12,169 nucleotides of DNA from Hyphomicrobiales bacterium (GTDB lineage: Bacteria > Pseudomonadota > Alphaproteobacteria > Rhizobiales > Devosiaceae). This document shows, one piece after another, positions 1 to 7,990 of this stretch. The stretch spans positions 1-12,169 of the forward strand of contig WFPQ01000052.1 in NCBI GenBank assembly GCA_015487515.1, written 5' to 3'. The notes beneath the pieces are model-generated. The model was not told the DNA's origin and did no database searches. It saw nothing but the letters and a program-made list of their open reading frames with translations. A program made the position numbers and the translations under genes. Every line of letters starts with the position of its first letter. Position 1 is the stretch's first letter.

Positions 1-37
1 GCCCGGAGCCGCGCACCCCAATATCAATACCCCGGCC

Positions 38-1825
38 CTACCGGGCGGACTTGAGGTTTGCCACGACCAGCATGGCAGTCTTGTGCCAGAATGCGCCATT
101 GACACCCAGGCCCACATTGGCGGCAGTGGGCCAGTTTTCCCAATAGGTCTGGTTATAGGCGATCCTGTGCAGCCACTGGATAACCGGCACATTGATCTGA
201 TCACGCCAGTAGATTTCCAAAGCCCGGGTAGCAAGCCCGTCAAAGGCGGGATCGTCAGAGGAAATAACTGCCATCTTGTTCAGTATTTCATCATATTCAG
301 GATTTGAATAGCGTGCAAACTGGTACGCACCAACCGGTTCACCGGGAGTTCCCGCATTACGGCTGTTGAAGAAATCCAGCGTGGCAAACGGATCCTTGAG
401 GCTGGCTCCATGACCGAACATGTAGAGGCCAGGCTTGCCATCGGCCATGTTCTGGAAGGCATCGGTGCCAAAATTGGTTATGGCATCAAAACCCGCCCGG
501 CGCAGCATTTCAACCAGAACCGGAACGATATCGCTGTGGATACCTTCAAAACCGTTTATGGTTGCATCAACGGTCTGGCCATCCTTCTCCCAAAGGCCGT
601 TGCCATTCTTTTCGTAACCGGCCTCCATCATGAGGGCAGCACTTTCGTCCAGGTCAAACTTGCCAGGCTCATATTTTTCTATGAGAGCCCTGACCCCCGG
701 AGTATCCATGAACCTTTGCAGGCCCGGAAACAGGGGGAACGGAACGATGGTGGCAATATCCGCCCCCTCGTAAAGCACATCGTTGATCTGGGGACGGTTG
801 ACCGCAAGGCTGACGGCCCGGCGCACCCGAACATCGGCATAGGGACCTTCCTGGGTATTCATCCACAGGGCATTGGGCCACCAGTCAAGATAACCGTAAG
901 GGGGCTCGTTGCCCGAATGGGTGGTTATGTTGGGGTTCTGGGCCAGGATGTTGGAAATGACCGCGCTGCGCATGTCAAGGGCAGAATCCATCTCGTTATT
1001 GACCAGTCTCTGGGCAACAGTATCCATGTTCTGGCCAACCTGGCCACCAAGGTTCGAAATGACCACCCGCTTGACGTCGGGAAGATCGTTCAGGCCAGCT
1101 TCAACGGCCCACCAGTCATCACGGCGATTGTAGATCTTCTGGTTCTGATTCCATGCCACCAGGTCATAGGGACCGGTATGGGGAATTTCGACACCACCGG
1201 CATATTCGTTGACATTATCCACTCCCTCATAGCCATGGGCAGGAACGATGACCATGCCGGTATCGAATTTGAGGGTCAGGACATCGAACTTGAAACGGGG
1301 CGCGGGAACCTTGAAGGTCACATCCACCGTAAGATCATCGACGGCGGTTATGGTATCGACGAAGGTGTTGAAGGTCTTGTTGAAACGCAGCAGTTCATTG
1401 TTCATCTGGCCTTCCATGGTAAAAACCACGTCCCGGGAGGTAACGGGAACCCCGTCACTCCACCTGGCCATCGGGTTGAGCCTGATGCGCAGAGAAGTAA
1501 AATCGTCGCTGGTATATTCAATGCTCTCGGCCAGCCACGGAATATCCTTGTCAGTGAAAATACCATAATACATCAGGCCTTCCCACATTATGGAATTACC
1601 CTCGGAACTGGAATATCCGGGCACCGCCCATGGATTGGTAACCCCGACTGGCGAAGTAACACTCCAGCCAAGAACCAGCGTATTTTCGCGCCCCACATCC
1701 TCAAGGGGCGTATCCGGTGTAATTTCAACAGCCGCCGTCTGTTGGGCAAAGGCGGCTGACGAACCAAACGCGATTGCAGCACCGACAATGGCGGCGGCTA
1801 CAATCTTAAAATCAAAGTTAGCCAT
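38..1825 (-). CDS. ABC transporter periplasmic solute-binding protein, family 5 (oligo/dipeptide type)
   Basis: Predicted periplasmic receptor of an ABC importer of the OppA/DppA class (SBP_bac_5), capturing a peptide, opine, sugar or similar solute and delivering it to a membrane permease pair. The 595-residue product starts with a signal peptide (hydrophobic residues 8-26, likely cleavage after A25-F26-A27); there is no lipobox cysteine, so it should be soluble. The family signature is clear at about residues 113-136, with the WSDG(V)P and T..DVVF elements. It is somewhat longer than the usual 500-550 residues, with an extra 20-30 residues before the core. The ATG has a good ribosome site, AGGGAGG, 9 nt upstream. 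The stop is 37 bp from the window edge, so partner permease and ATPase genes are expected just outside; I could not fix a start codon for the next gene in those 37 bp. The substrate cannot be read from sequence. Family call is firm, substrate unknown. Confidence 0.93.
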   Translation of the reverse strand: MANFDFKIVAAAIVGAAIAFGSSAAFAQQTAAVEITPDTPLEDVGRENTLVLGWSVTSPVGVTNPWAVPGYSSSEGNSIMWEGLMYYGIFTDKDIPWLAESIEYTSDDFTSLRIRLNPMARWSDGVPVTSRDVVFTMEGQMNNELLRFNKTFNTFVDTITAVDDLTVDVTFKVPAPRFKFDVLTLKFDTGMVIVPAHGYEGVDNVNEYAGGVEIPHTGPYDLVAWNQNQKIYNRRDDWWAVEAGLNDLPDVKRVVISNLGGQVGQNMDTVAQRLVNNEMDSALDMRSAVISNILAQNPNITTHSGNEPPYGYLDWWPNALWMNTQEGPYADVRVRRAVSLAVNRPQINDVLYEGADIATIVPFPLFPGLQRFMDTPGVRALIEKYEPGKFDLDESAALMMEAGYEKNGNGLWEKDGQTVDATINGFEGIHSDIVPVLVEMLRRAGFDAITNFGTDAFQNMADGKPGLYMFGHGASLKDPFATLDFFNSRNAGTPGEPVGAYQFARYSNPEYDEILNKMAVISSDDPAFDGLATRALEIYWRDQINVPVIQWLHRIAYNQTYWENWPTAANVGLGVNGAFWHKTAMLVVANLKSAR

Positions 1826-1847
1826 ATATAAGGTCCTCCCTAGGCTG

Positions 1848-1868
1848 TTTGGTAGTCATGATACCAAA
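1848..1868. promoter_or_regulatory. Inverted repeat, operator candidate upstream of the ABC binding protein
   Basis: TTTGGTA and TACCAAA form perfect 7-bp arms around a 7-nt spacer. The dyad ends about 23 nt upstream of the binding-protein ATG and lies in its predicted 5' leader. The TGGT...ACCA half-sites resemble operators of GntR-type regulators, but the spacing is wider than the usual form of that site, so the regulator type is only a guess. It could also form a small mRNA hairpin near the ribosome site. Confidence 0.4.
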
Positions 1869-1937
1869 AACCGGACCTTCTTTTTGCACTTAACTGGGTT
1901 CGCAGCGGAAGTCGTGGCGTTTTGGTCTCACAAGTAG

Positions 1938-1966
1938 GGAATAGACCACTATTCCGAACAAGTCAA
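1938..1966 (-). promoter_or_regulatory. Candidate promoter with overlapping dyad for the ABC binding protein
   Basis: On the minus strand, TTGACT (1961-1966, 5 of 6 to the -35 consensus) is followed after 17 nt by TATTCC (1938-1943, a weak -10). A perfect dyad, GGAATAG-ACCA-CTATTCC (1938-1955), covers the -10 and most of the spacer, which would suit a repressor operator. The predicted leader to the ATG at 1825 would be about 105 nt. The dyad is directly visible; the promoter assignment is weak because the -10 matches at only three positions. Confidence 0.3.
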
Positions 1967-2344
1967 CAATGGATACTATTTGGCAGGTTGCAATGCGAAC
2001 AGTTCCAGATGCAACTTTTGCCAGGCCGGCAGGAAGGAAAGTTCTTGAAAACGGGGGGAGTGATTTTGAGGGAAGCCCATCTCCCCATCGGAACAATACA
2101 TAATAAATCAAATTAAAACAAACGGTTACGATAAAGAAACCCCTGGCACACAGCAAATGATTTCTTCCGGCCCGCCAAGGAACGGAATTTCGGAGAAAAC
2201 ATTACCAGGCCCGGCAAGTCCAGGAGCAGAATTCTGATGGCAGGCATTTGCAAATCCAAAAATCCCACGCCCCATGCAAAGCTATCAGACCGGATTGAAA
2301 AACATGGCTGAAAATACCGGCAAAAATGGCAAATACCTTCATTT

Positions 2345-2381
2345 TCCATGGCATTACATGGCAGACCGTTGATGCCATGGA
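2345..2381. repeat. Perfect 10-bp inverted repeat with 17-nt spacer
   Basis: TCCATGGCAT (2345-2354) and ATGCCATGGA (2372-2381) are exact reverse complements separated by 17 nt. Each arm contains the palindrome CCATGG. It lies in the middle of the 1-kb gene-free stretch, far from either flanking gene. It could form a hairpin in a transcript or be a binding site; no T-tract follows on either side, so it is not a classical terminator. Confidence 0.45.
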
Positions 2382-2768
2382 CACGACTTGCGAAAAAATG
2401 CCCCTTTCCCGGGGCAGGAGAGATCACGGTTGCAACAGGGGAATATGGCAGGAAAATTACGGGGAAAGGTGGAGGAAAAATGCAAGGCAAGACAGTTGGG
2501 CAGGCGAACGGGGCAGGCAAAACCTGCAGGCAAGCAGCAGAATGAACGGCAGGGTACGGGTGATGGAAGCCTGTAAAGGACAGGGCTGGAATCAAGCAGG
2601 CGGCATCCGAACTGCCAGGCAACAACCATGGGCCGCGCCTTGCACCAGCAAACCGTACTGGCCCATATTGCCATGCAGCCCCACGGCCCCCGCAACGTGC
2701 CATGAAGTGCAAAGGCAGCACCGCAACATTTCCCGCTAAAAACCCTGCGGCGCTCCTGACCACAACAA

Positions 2769-2790
2769 GCTGCTGCAGGGGCAGCCTTTT
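2769..2790. terminator. Weak possible terminator after the TRAP permease
   Basis: GCTGC-AGGG-GCAGC (2772-2785) is a 5-bp hairpin with a 4-nt loop, about 45 bp past the permease stop. Read on the minus strand, an alternative pairing using the GCTGC at 2769-2773 is followed by TTGTTGT; read on the plus strand, CTTTTATAT follows. Both T-tracts are imperfect and the stem is short, so this is a low-confidence, possibly bidirectional, terminator. Confidence 0.25.
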
Positions 2791-2829
2791 ATATGCAGGG
2801 GCGGCCCTTTGTAAATGCCTCCCCTTTGC

Positions 2830-5469
2830 TCATGCACCCGGCTGCGTAACTGCCCGGGGATCGGGATCCTGCCGGCGCCGGCGCCGATATTGCAAAAGCA
2901 TGATCAGACCGAGCAGGGCATAGGCCGGGATATAAAGCCATTCCTTGGCCATGCGGTCCACGGGCACCTGGAGTTCTGCAATGACCCATCCATAATCCAT
3001 GGAACGTTTCTGGGCCGGACCGTTAAAGCGCAAATCCGATACCACCGCCCTGTCATCCTGAATACTGACCCCAAGACCCGCTGAATCATAAAGGCGCGAT
3101 GCTCCGTCCCCGACCCGGGGACCAAGGGGCAGCAATACGACCTTGCTGACATCCTCACCACTGAAATTCTGCCCCTCCACGCGAAGCCTGATACTGGCCC
3201 CATCGGGCTGCTGGCCGGCAAATTCGACAATCCGGGCCGGATCGGCCAGCGCGAACTGCGGTTCGATGCGATCAAGCCAGAAGCCGGGGCGCAACAGCGA
3301 AAAGGCAACAAGCAGCAGCAGGGCGCTCTCCCAGATGCGGCTGCGGGTCAGAAAATGCCCCTTGGTGGCGGCTGCAAACAGCAGCATGGCTATCACGGCG
3401 GCAGAAACCGTAAGCAGAAGCTGCCACCACGAGGTTATGCCGATCAGCAGCAATCCGGGATTGAAAATGAAAATGAAGGGCAGGATGGCCGTACGCAGAT
3501 TATACATGAAGGCATGGATGCAGGTTTTCATCGGTGCCGCCCGGGCAATGGCAGCCCCGGCAAAGGCATCCACGGCAACCGGAGGAGTGGTTCCGGCCAG
3601 AAGACCAAAATAAAACACGAACAGGTGCACCCCGATCACCGGAATGATAACCCCGTTCTGGGCGGCCAGCGTAACAAGGGGCTGGGCCATGACCGATGCC
3701 ACCACGATATAATTGGCGGTTGTGGGCAGGCCCATGCCAAGGACAATGGACATGACGGCAATGGCAATCAGCATGAGAAGAACATTGCCGCCGGCAACCA
3801 CATCGATGATTTCCGTCATCACCAGGCCGAGGCCGGTCAGGGATACGACACCGACAATGATTCCCGCAGCCCCCATGGCCACCGCGATACCCACCATGTT
3901 GCGGGCCCCGCCCACCAGGCCATCGACCAGTTCCACGAAGCCGGTCCTGAATCCTTCAGGAATGTTGCCCCGGCCGCGGAAAAAAGAGGTTATCGGATGC
4001 TGGGTCAGCATCAGGACAACCATGGCAATTATGGCCCAGGAAGCGGAAAGCCCCGGTGAAAGCCTTTCGACCATCAGCGTCCAGACCAGAACGGCCACCG
4101 GCAACAGGTAATATACCCCGGCAAGCATGACCGGCAGGGTCTCGGGAATGGAAACCAGCTTGGAATTGGGATCGTCGACCTCGAGCTCGGGGCTGCGCGA
4201 GGCCACCCAGAGCAGACCCACATAGACCGCAAACAAAAGCACCATGCCCACGTAAAGCGTATAGGAGCCGAATATGAGCTTGAGACCCATTATGCCATAA
4301 TAAATCAATGCCGAGCCTATGATGATGCCGCCAATGCTCATGAGCATGCCGAACACCTGCTGCAGGCGGGTCGATTTCCTGACCTTTTCCAAAAGAGGCA
4401 TATTGCCGATCACCGCCTCAAGGTGAACGATGTAAAACAGGCCGATATAGGAAATGACCGCCGGAAGAAAGGCCGCCTTTATGACCTCAAAATATGAAAT
4501 GCCGACAATTTCAGTCATCAGGAAGGCGGCAGCCCCCATGACCGGGGGCATCAACTGGCCATTGATGGAAGAGGAAACCTCGATGGCTGCCGCCTTGGCA
4601 GGCGTAAAGCCGGAGCGCTTCATCAGGGGAATGGTAAAGGTTCCGGTGGTAACCACGTTGGCAATGGCCGAGCCCGAAACCAGTCCGGTCATGGCCGAGG
4701 AGACCACGGCGGCCTTGCCAGGCCCGCCCCGCAGGTGGCCAAGAAGGGAAAAGGACAGCTTTATGAAGAAATTCCCCGCTCCGGCCTTTTCCAGAAGGCC
4801 GCCAAACAGAACGAACAGGAATATGAAACTGTTGGAAACCCCAAGGGGAAGGCCAAATACACCCTCGGTGGTCATCCAGAAATGATCGGCAAAACGGGAA
4901 ATGGAAATACCCCGGTGCGATATCATCTCGGGCATGTAGGGACCAAAAAAGGCATAGGCCAGGAAAACCAGGGAAACAATGACCAGGGCCATGCCCAGAA
5001 CCCGGCGGGTGACCTCCAGAAGGGCAATGACACCAATGATGGCTATGGTTATTTCAAGGGGAGTTCTAAGACCTCCCGAACGCCCGGAAACATCCACGTA
5101 AAATATCAGGATGTAAAGGGAGGTGAAACCGGCCAGGAGAGCAAGACCCCAGTCATAAAGGGGAACCCGGTCACGGGGGGAAGACATGAGGGCCGGATAG
5201 GTAAGGAAACCCAGGAACAGGGCAAAAGCCAGGTGGATGGAACGTTGCTGGGTATCATCCAGAATTGCAAAATTGATGATGAAGGGTAAAGGCGAGGCAA
5301 CGTAAAGCTGGAACAGCGACCAGGACAGGGCCACAACATAGATCAGCTTGGCGGTGGCTCCGGTTGCCCTGCGGGCCCCGGTGTCGGTGGAAGAAACCAG
5401 ATCTTCAAGTTCCGACCGACTCATGGCAGCGGGAATGTTTTCCGCTTCTGTCTTATCGGCTTCACTCAT
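2830..5469 (-). CDS. TRAP transporter fused permease, TAXI type, 4TM/12TM with C-terminal DUF3394
   Basis: Inner-membrane permease of a TAXI-type TRAP importer, in which the small (DctQ-like) and large (DctM-like) subunits are one chain; it moves the receptor's solute inward using an ion gradient. The 879-residue product has a hydrophilic N-terminus (1-40), several helices to about 225, then the DctM-type region with SGSAIANVVTTG (265-276), GLPTTANYIV (580-589) and GTTPPVA (626-632). After about residue 727 comes an extra soluble domain matching DUF3394 (starts near RPGFWLDRIEP; about 130 residues), then a final helix (about 845-862) and a basic RRRRR tail. An ATG nine bases further upstream (5478) is in frame, but it directly abuts the AAGG; the ATG at 5469 lies 8 nt after AAGGA and is preferred. 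It follows the TAXI receptor by about 225 bp, probably in the same transcript. Substrate unknown; TAXI systems characterised so far take organic acids or glutamate-like compounds. Confidence 0.92.
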   Translation of the reverse strand: MSEADKTEAENIPAAMSRSELEDLVSSTDTGARRATGATAKLIYVVALSWSLFQLYVASPLPFIINFAILDDTQQRSIHLAFALFLGFLTYPALMSSPRDRVPLYDWGLALLAGFTSLYILIFYVDVSGRSGGLRTPLEITIAIIGVIALLEVTRRVLGMALVIVSLVFLAYAFFGPYMPEMISHRGISISRFADHFWMTTEGVFGLPLGVSNSFIFLFVLFGGLLEKAGAGNFFIKLSFSLLGHLRGGPGKAAVVSSAMTGLVSGSAIANVVTTGTFTIPLMKRSGFTPAKAAAIEVSSSINGQLMPPVMGAAAFLMTEIVGISYFEVIKAAFLPAVISYIGLFYIVHLEAVIGNMPLLEKVRKSTRLQQVFGMLMSIGGIIIGSALIYYGIMGLKLIFGSYTLYVGMVLLFAVYVGLLWVASRSPELEVDDPNSKLVSIPETLPVMLAGVYYLLPVAVLVWTLMVERLSPGLSASWAIIAMVVLMLTQHPITSFFRGRGNIPEGFRTGFVELVDGLVGGARNMVGIAVAMGAAGIIVGVVSLTGLGLVMTEIIDVVAGGNVLLMLIAIAVMSIVLGMGLPTTANYIVVASVMAQPLVTLAAQNGVIIPVIGVHLFVFYFGLLAGTTPPVAVDAFAGAAIARAAPMKTCIHAFMYNLRTAILPFIFIFNPGLLLIGITSWWQLLLTVSAAVIAMLLFAAATKGHFLTRSRIWESALLLLVAFSLLRPGFWLDRIEPQFALADPARIVEFAGQQPDGASIRLRVEGQNFSGEDVSKVVLLPLGPRVGDGASRLYDSAGLGVSIQDDRAVVSDLRFNGPAQKRSMDYGWVIAELQVPVDRMAKEWLYIPAYALLGLIMLLQYRRRRRQDPDPRAVTQPGA

Positions 5470-5655
5470 GGTGAGCATCCTTAAAATTCTTCATATCACC
5501 AGACCACTGAATCAGATGCCCACCCGCCAGGGTGAACGGCATGAAGTGATTGATGAAGCAGGTTATGGCGGAATTCCCGCCCTTGTTGAAAAAGCAGAAC
5601 GGTCTGCCCCCCCGATAAAATCAATACCGGCAAAAAGCGTATCCTGCAGACAAGC

Positions 5656-5678
5656 CGGGCCGGCAATCTGCCGGCCCG
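5656..5678 (-). promoter_or_regulatory. Strong intergenic hairpin between TAXI receptor and TRAP permease
   Basis: CGGGCCGGCA (5656-5665) pairs perfectly with TGCCGGCCCG (5669-5678), leaving a 3-nt loop. It begins about 15 bp after the receptor stop and lies about 190 bp before the permease start. On the minus strand the bases after the stem are GCTTGTCTGC, not a clean U-tract, so it is either a leaky terminator or a 3'-end stabiliser of the receptor mRNA. Such intergenic stems commonly let a binding protein be made in excess of its permease; that role here is inferred. Confidence 0.6.
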
Positions 5679-5693
5679 TATCCATGGGACGGT

Positions 5694-6677
5694 TTATTCA
5701 ACCAGGCCCACTTCCTTGTAGTAGCGCAGGGCCGCAGGGTGATAGGGCACCGAACGTCCGTTGTTGACAGCGCCCTCGCGGGTAATGCCTGTATAAAGCG
5801 ATGACTGCAATTTCAGGTCTTCAAAATTGTCAAACACCTGCTTGACCAGGTTGTAGATGACCTCATCATCCGCATCGGCAGAAGCCAGAACCGTTGCCGG
5901 CAGACCCCATGTGACCTTGTCGGTTTCCTGGCCACGATAGGTGCCGGCAGGAATGGTTATCATGGAATAATAATCGACATTGTTGACCAGTTCGGTGATG
6001 GCGGGATCATTCCATTCAACGATCACGGCCTCACAGGTGTTGGTGGCTTCGGCAATGGTGGCCCCGGAAATTCCGACCGGGTAGATGAATGCATCTATCT
6101 TGCCATCGCAAAGGGCCTGGGCCTGCTCGCGGGATGTCAATTTGGTGGCCTGGCGGAAAAACTCGTCGGCGGTCTTGCCATAGGCTTCAAGAGCGGCGTT
6201 GATGGTGGATTCGGTACCGGAACCCACATTACCCGTATTGACAACCTTGCCTTCCAGATCGAGGAAGTTGGTAATGCCGGTATCCTTGCGGGTCACCACG
6301 TGCAGAACGTCAGCCTGCAGGGAGAAAAGATAGCGAAGATCCTTGTTGGGACCAACCTGCTCGAATGAACCCGTGCCATTCCATGAGGCCGTCTGGGACT
6401 CGGCTTCTGCCATGCCGACGGAAAGCTCCCCGGCCTGAATGGCCCGGAGGTTGGCAACCGAGCCGCCCGTGCTCTCAACGGTGCAGCGGATATTATAGCC
6501 ATAGGTGGCCCGGCCCTTGTTCAGCAGATTGCAGATAAAACCGCCACTGGGATAAAAATCACCGCCAATGCCTCCGGTACCGATATTAACATACTTGGTT
6601 TCCTGGGCCACGGTTGCACCGGGCAATGCGATCAGGGCAGCAACAGCCGCAGTGATCATGGTCTTTTTGGTAAGCAT
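5694..6677 (-). CDS. TAXI family TRAP transporter solute-binding subunit
   Basis: Periplasmic receptor (TAXI: TRAP-associated extracytoplasmic immunogenic protein) that captures the solute for the fused permease downstream. The 327-residue length is typical. Residues 1-24 form a signal peptide (KK at 4-5, hydrophobic core, cleavage likely after T-V-A24). Family motifs are clear: IGTGGIGGDFYPSGG (32-46), ESTGGSVANLRAIQAGE (68-84), NTGNVGSGTE (147-156) and DGKIDAFIYPVG (191-202). The ATG at 6677 has GGGAG 7 nt upstream; a second in-frame ATG at 6659 would remove the basic n-region and is less likely. Its distance from the regulator gene (about 600 bp) suggests it has its own promoter. The ligand cannot be told from sequence; characterised members bind glutamate/glutamine or dicarboxylates, which is family knowledge and not evidence for this one. 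Confidence 0.94.
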   Translation of the reverse strand: MLTKKTMITAAVAALIALPGATVAQETKYVNIGTGGIGGDFYPSGGFICNLLNKGRATYGYNIRCTVESTGGSVANLRAIQAGELSVGMAEAESQTASWNGTGSFEQVGPNKDLRYLFSLQADVLHVVTRKDTGITNFLDLEGKVVNTGNVGSGTESTINAALEAYGKTADEFFRQATKLTSREQAQALCDGKIDAFIYPVGISGATIAEATNTCEAVIVEWNDPAITELVNNVDYYSMITIPAGTYRGQETDKVTWGLPATVLASADADDEVIYNLVKQVFDNFEDLKLQSSLYTGITREGAVNNGRSVPYHPAALRYYKEVGLVE

Positions 6678-7278
6678 AAGTATTCTCCCACTTATTTTGC
6701 TTATTATTGTTATGAAACTGCCAAACCGGCAGCCAATCCATGCCGGAACGTATCAATCCTCCATACGAACCGGCCTGTCCTTTTCGGATTCCCGAATGGA
6801 ACCCGTGTCTGAAAAGGAACCGCCTGCACCCGGGTGACAACGGTACATGATTGCCATGAACCGAAATCAGCAAATATCAAATGCCATGAGCGATCCCTTT
6901 GCGGATCAATCTACTCCCCCCTTTCAAAACTTCAGGATGCAACCGGAAAAACCCTCCAGACAGGAAACCATCCTTGGGGAAATTCACCCCCCGCCGACAG
7001 TACTCCTGAGAAATTCACCGGATGAATCCAGACGAAAACAGTACCTTTTCACTTAAGCGTCATATTTGAAGGATGATGGGTAACGTTGCCGTGAGCTAAC
7101 AAAAGTGTTACCGGTCGCAACAGCCAAGAGGGTACGGCAATCAATGGGCAACAACATTTTTGGGAATATGCCGGCCAGACCATGATATCCATCTCAACCA
7201 GTTGCGGGCATTCTTGAGGGAATTGCCGGACCTCCAGCAGGCCAGCCCGGGCTGAAGGACAGTCACAGGCCCGATCGG
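6678..7278. other. Gene-free region of about 600 bp between regulator and TAXI receptor
   Basis: No plausible coding sequence is seen; the short open frames here lack ribosome sites and family features. It contains the presumed promoter of the TAXI-TRAP genes near 6680-6760, an 8-bp inverted repeat TCCTTTTC/GAAAAGGA (6778-6785 and 6811-6818), a GGTAAC/GTTACC repeat (7079-7084 and 7107-7112), and a 12-bp palindrome CAGCCCGGGCTG (7243-7254) just after the regulator stop. None has a U-tract, so I cannot name a terminator for the regulator gene. Confidence 0.55.
6718..6732. promoter_or_regulatory. Small dyad upstream of the TAXI receptor gene
   Basis: CTGCC-AAACC-GGCAG is a perfect 5-bp dyad about 41-55 bp upstream of the receptor ATG. 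On the minus strand TTGGCT followed by CATAAC after about 16 nt is a possible weak promoter overlapping this dyad. A position over the promoter would fit an operator. Arms are short, so chance is possible. Confidence 0.25.
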
Positions 7279-7977
7279 TCAGGTTGCCGGGTCGTCGATC
7301 AGGGGGTTGGGCTTGGCCAGAACGGAAAGGGATTCAAGGTCGCCAAGCACCACCTTTTTGCCAACCACATCCACCCCGTAGGGTTTGAGGGTGCCAAAGG
7401 CCCGGGAAAGGTTCTCCGGGGTCATGCCCAGTATGGAAGCCAGGATCTTCTTGTCGCATGGCAGTTCCACGAATCCGGGCGCCCCCTGGGCCTGGTGGTA
7501 TTTGAGCAGGCGGTTGGCAAGGCGCTCCACGCCGGTGCGCAGCCTGAGGTCCTTGTATTCCTTGACCACCGCCCGGAAATATCCCGAAAGCTCAAGCACG
7601 ATGGAGCGGGCAAACCTGTCATCACTCTCAAAGGCATCGCGAACATTCTGGGCCGGAATCATCAATATGCGGGACTTTTCGCTGGTGCGGGCCGACATCA
7701 GATAGACAGAATCCTCCAAAATCGCCGCCAGGATAAACGAGCCGACCGGGCGCACCAGGGCCAGCACCCCCTCGCGGCCATTGGCATTGGCATATAATTC
7801 GACACACCCCTCGACCACGAAAAACAGGAAATCCGCATTGTCACCTTCATTGAGCAAATCAACCTGGGCGGGAAAATTCTGCAAATAGGCCGCTTTCATC
7901 AAATCGGCAAAACTTGCTTCACTCATGCTCCTGAAAAGAGAAAGCTGCCGAATCTCCGGCAAATCATCTACCCGCAC
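7279..7977 (-). CDS. Crp/Fnr family transcriptional regulator, DNR/NarR-like
   Basis: Predicted DNA-binding activator of the divergent nitrate genes. From the GTG at 7977 the product is 232 residues: a cyclic-nucleotide-binding-type beta-roll (about 12-115, including EGDNADFLFFVVEGCVELYA at 44-63), a long dimer helix (about 117-145) and a winged helix-turn-helix (about 150-212). The recognition helix carries E188, S191 and R192 in the E-x-x-S-R spacing that Fnr uses to read TTGAT half-sites. Only two cysteines exist (C58, C174) and there is no N-terminal cysteine cluster, so it should not hold Fnr's iron-sulphur cluster; it is closer in design to DNR, NNR or NarR, which respond to nitric oxide, nitrite or nitrate. 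Longer reading from a TTG at 8004 is possible, but the GTG has GGGGA 6 nt upstream, and the longer start would sit inside the FNR-type box. The exact signal cannot be read from sequence. Confidence 0.88.
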   Translation of the reverse strand: MRVDDLPEIRQLSLFRSMSEASFADLMKAAYLQNFPAQVDLLNEGDNADFLFFVVEGCVELYANANGREGVLALVRPVGSFILAAILEDSVYLMSARTSEKSRILMIPAQNVRDAFESDDRFARSIVLELSGYFRAVVKEYKDLRLRTGVERLANRLLKYHQAQGAPGFVELPCDKKILASILGMTPENLSRAFGTLKPYGVDVVGKKVVLGDLESLSVLAKPNPLIDDPAT

Positions 7978-7983
7978 CCAAAT

Positions 7984-7988
7984 TCCCC
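7984..7988 (-). promoter_or_regulatory. Ribosome-binding site that sets the regulator start
   Basis: Minus-strand GGGGA lies 6 nt upstream of the GTG at 7977. No comparable site precedes the TTG at 8004, and the ATG at 7926 would cut off the first residues before the beta-roll. This supports GTG as start. Confidence 0.55.
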
Positions 7989-7990
7989 AA

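Larger units (their letters stand above)
1826..2829. other. Gene-free region of about 1 kb between two minus-strand genes
   Basis: No convincing gene is seen between the start of the ABC binding protein and the stop of the TRAP permease. Several overlapping open frames exist on both strands (for example 2113-2763 minus and 2326-2739 plus), but their translations are low in recognisable motifs, rich in Cys, Trp, Pro and Arg, and read over each other, as expected of non-coding DNA. The right end should hold the 3' end of the TRAP transcript, the left end the binding-protein promoter. The part at about 2400-2560 is rich in G and A on the plus strand, with repeated GGCAGGC-like words (GGGCAGGC occurs twice, near 2498 and 2511). 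It may hold decayed sequence, an unrecognised small RNA, or regulatory DNA. Confidence 0.6.

Noticed and set aside
1..37. Start of a permease gene after the ABC binding protein
   Set aside because: Several possible TTG/GTG starts and too few codons visible to decide; left unannotated.
31..45. CCCGG-N5-CCGGG hairpin over the stop of the ABC binding protein
   Set aside because: Short stem with no U-tract, in GC-rich DNA; not supportable as a terminator.
410..1759. Long plus-strand open frame of 449 codons
   Set aside because: It lies antisense within the ABC binding-protein gene, which has a signal peptide, family motif and ribosome site; the antisense translation shows no domain.
2326..2739. 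Plus-strand open frame of 137 codons in the same gap
   Set aside because: Low-complexity, Trp/Arg/Gln-rich translation without motif; overlaps the opposite frame; most likely chance.
2113..2763. Minus-strand open frame of 216 codons in the gene-free gap
   Set aside because: Composition is odd (many Cys, Pro, Phe, Arg), no ribosome site or family motif, and it overlaps equally poor frames on the other strand.
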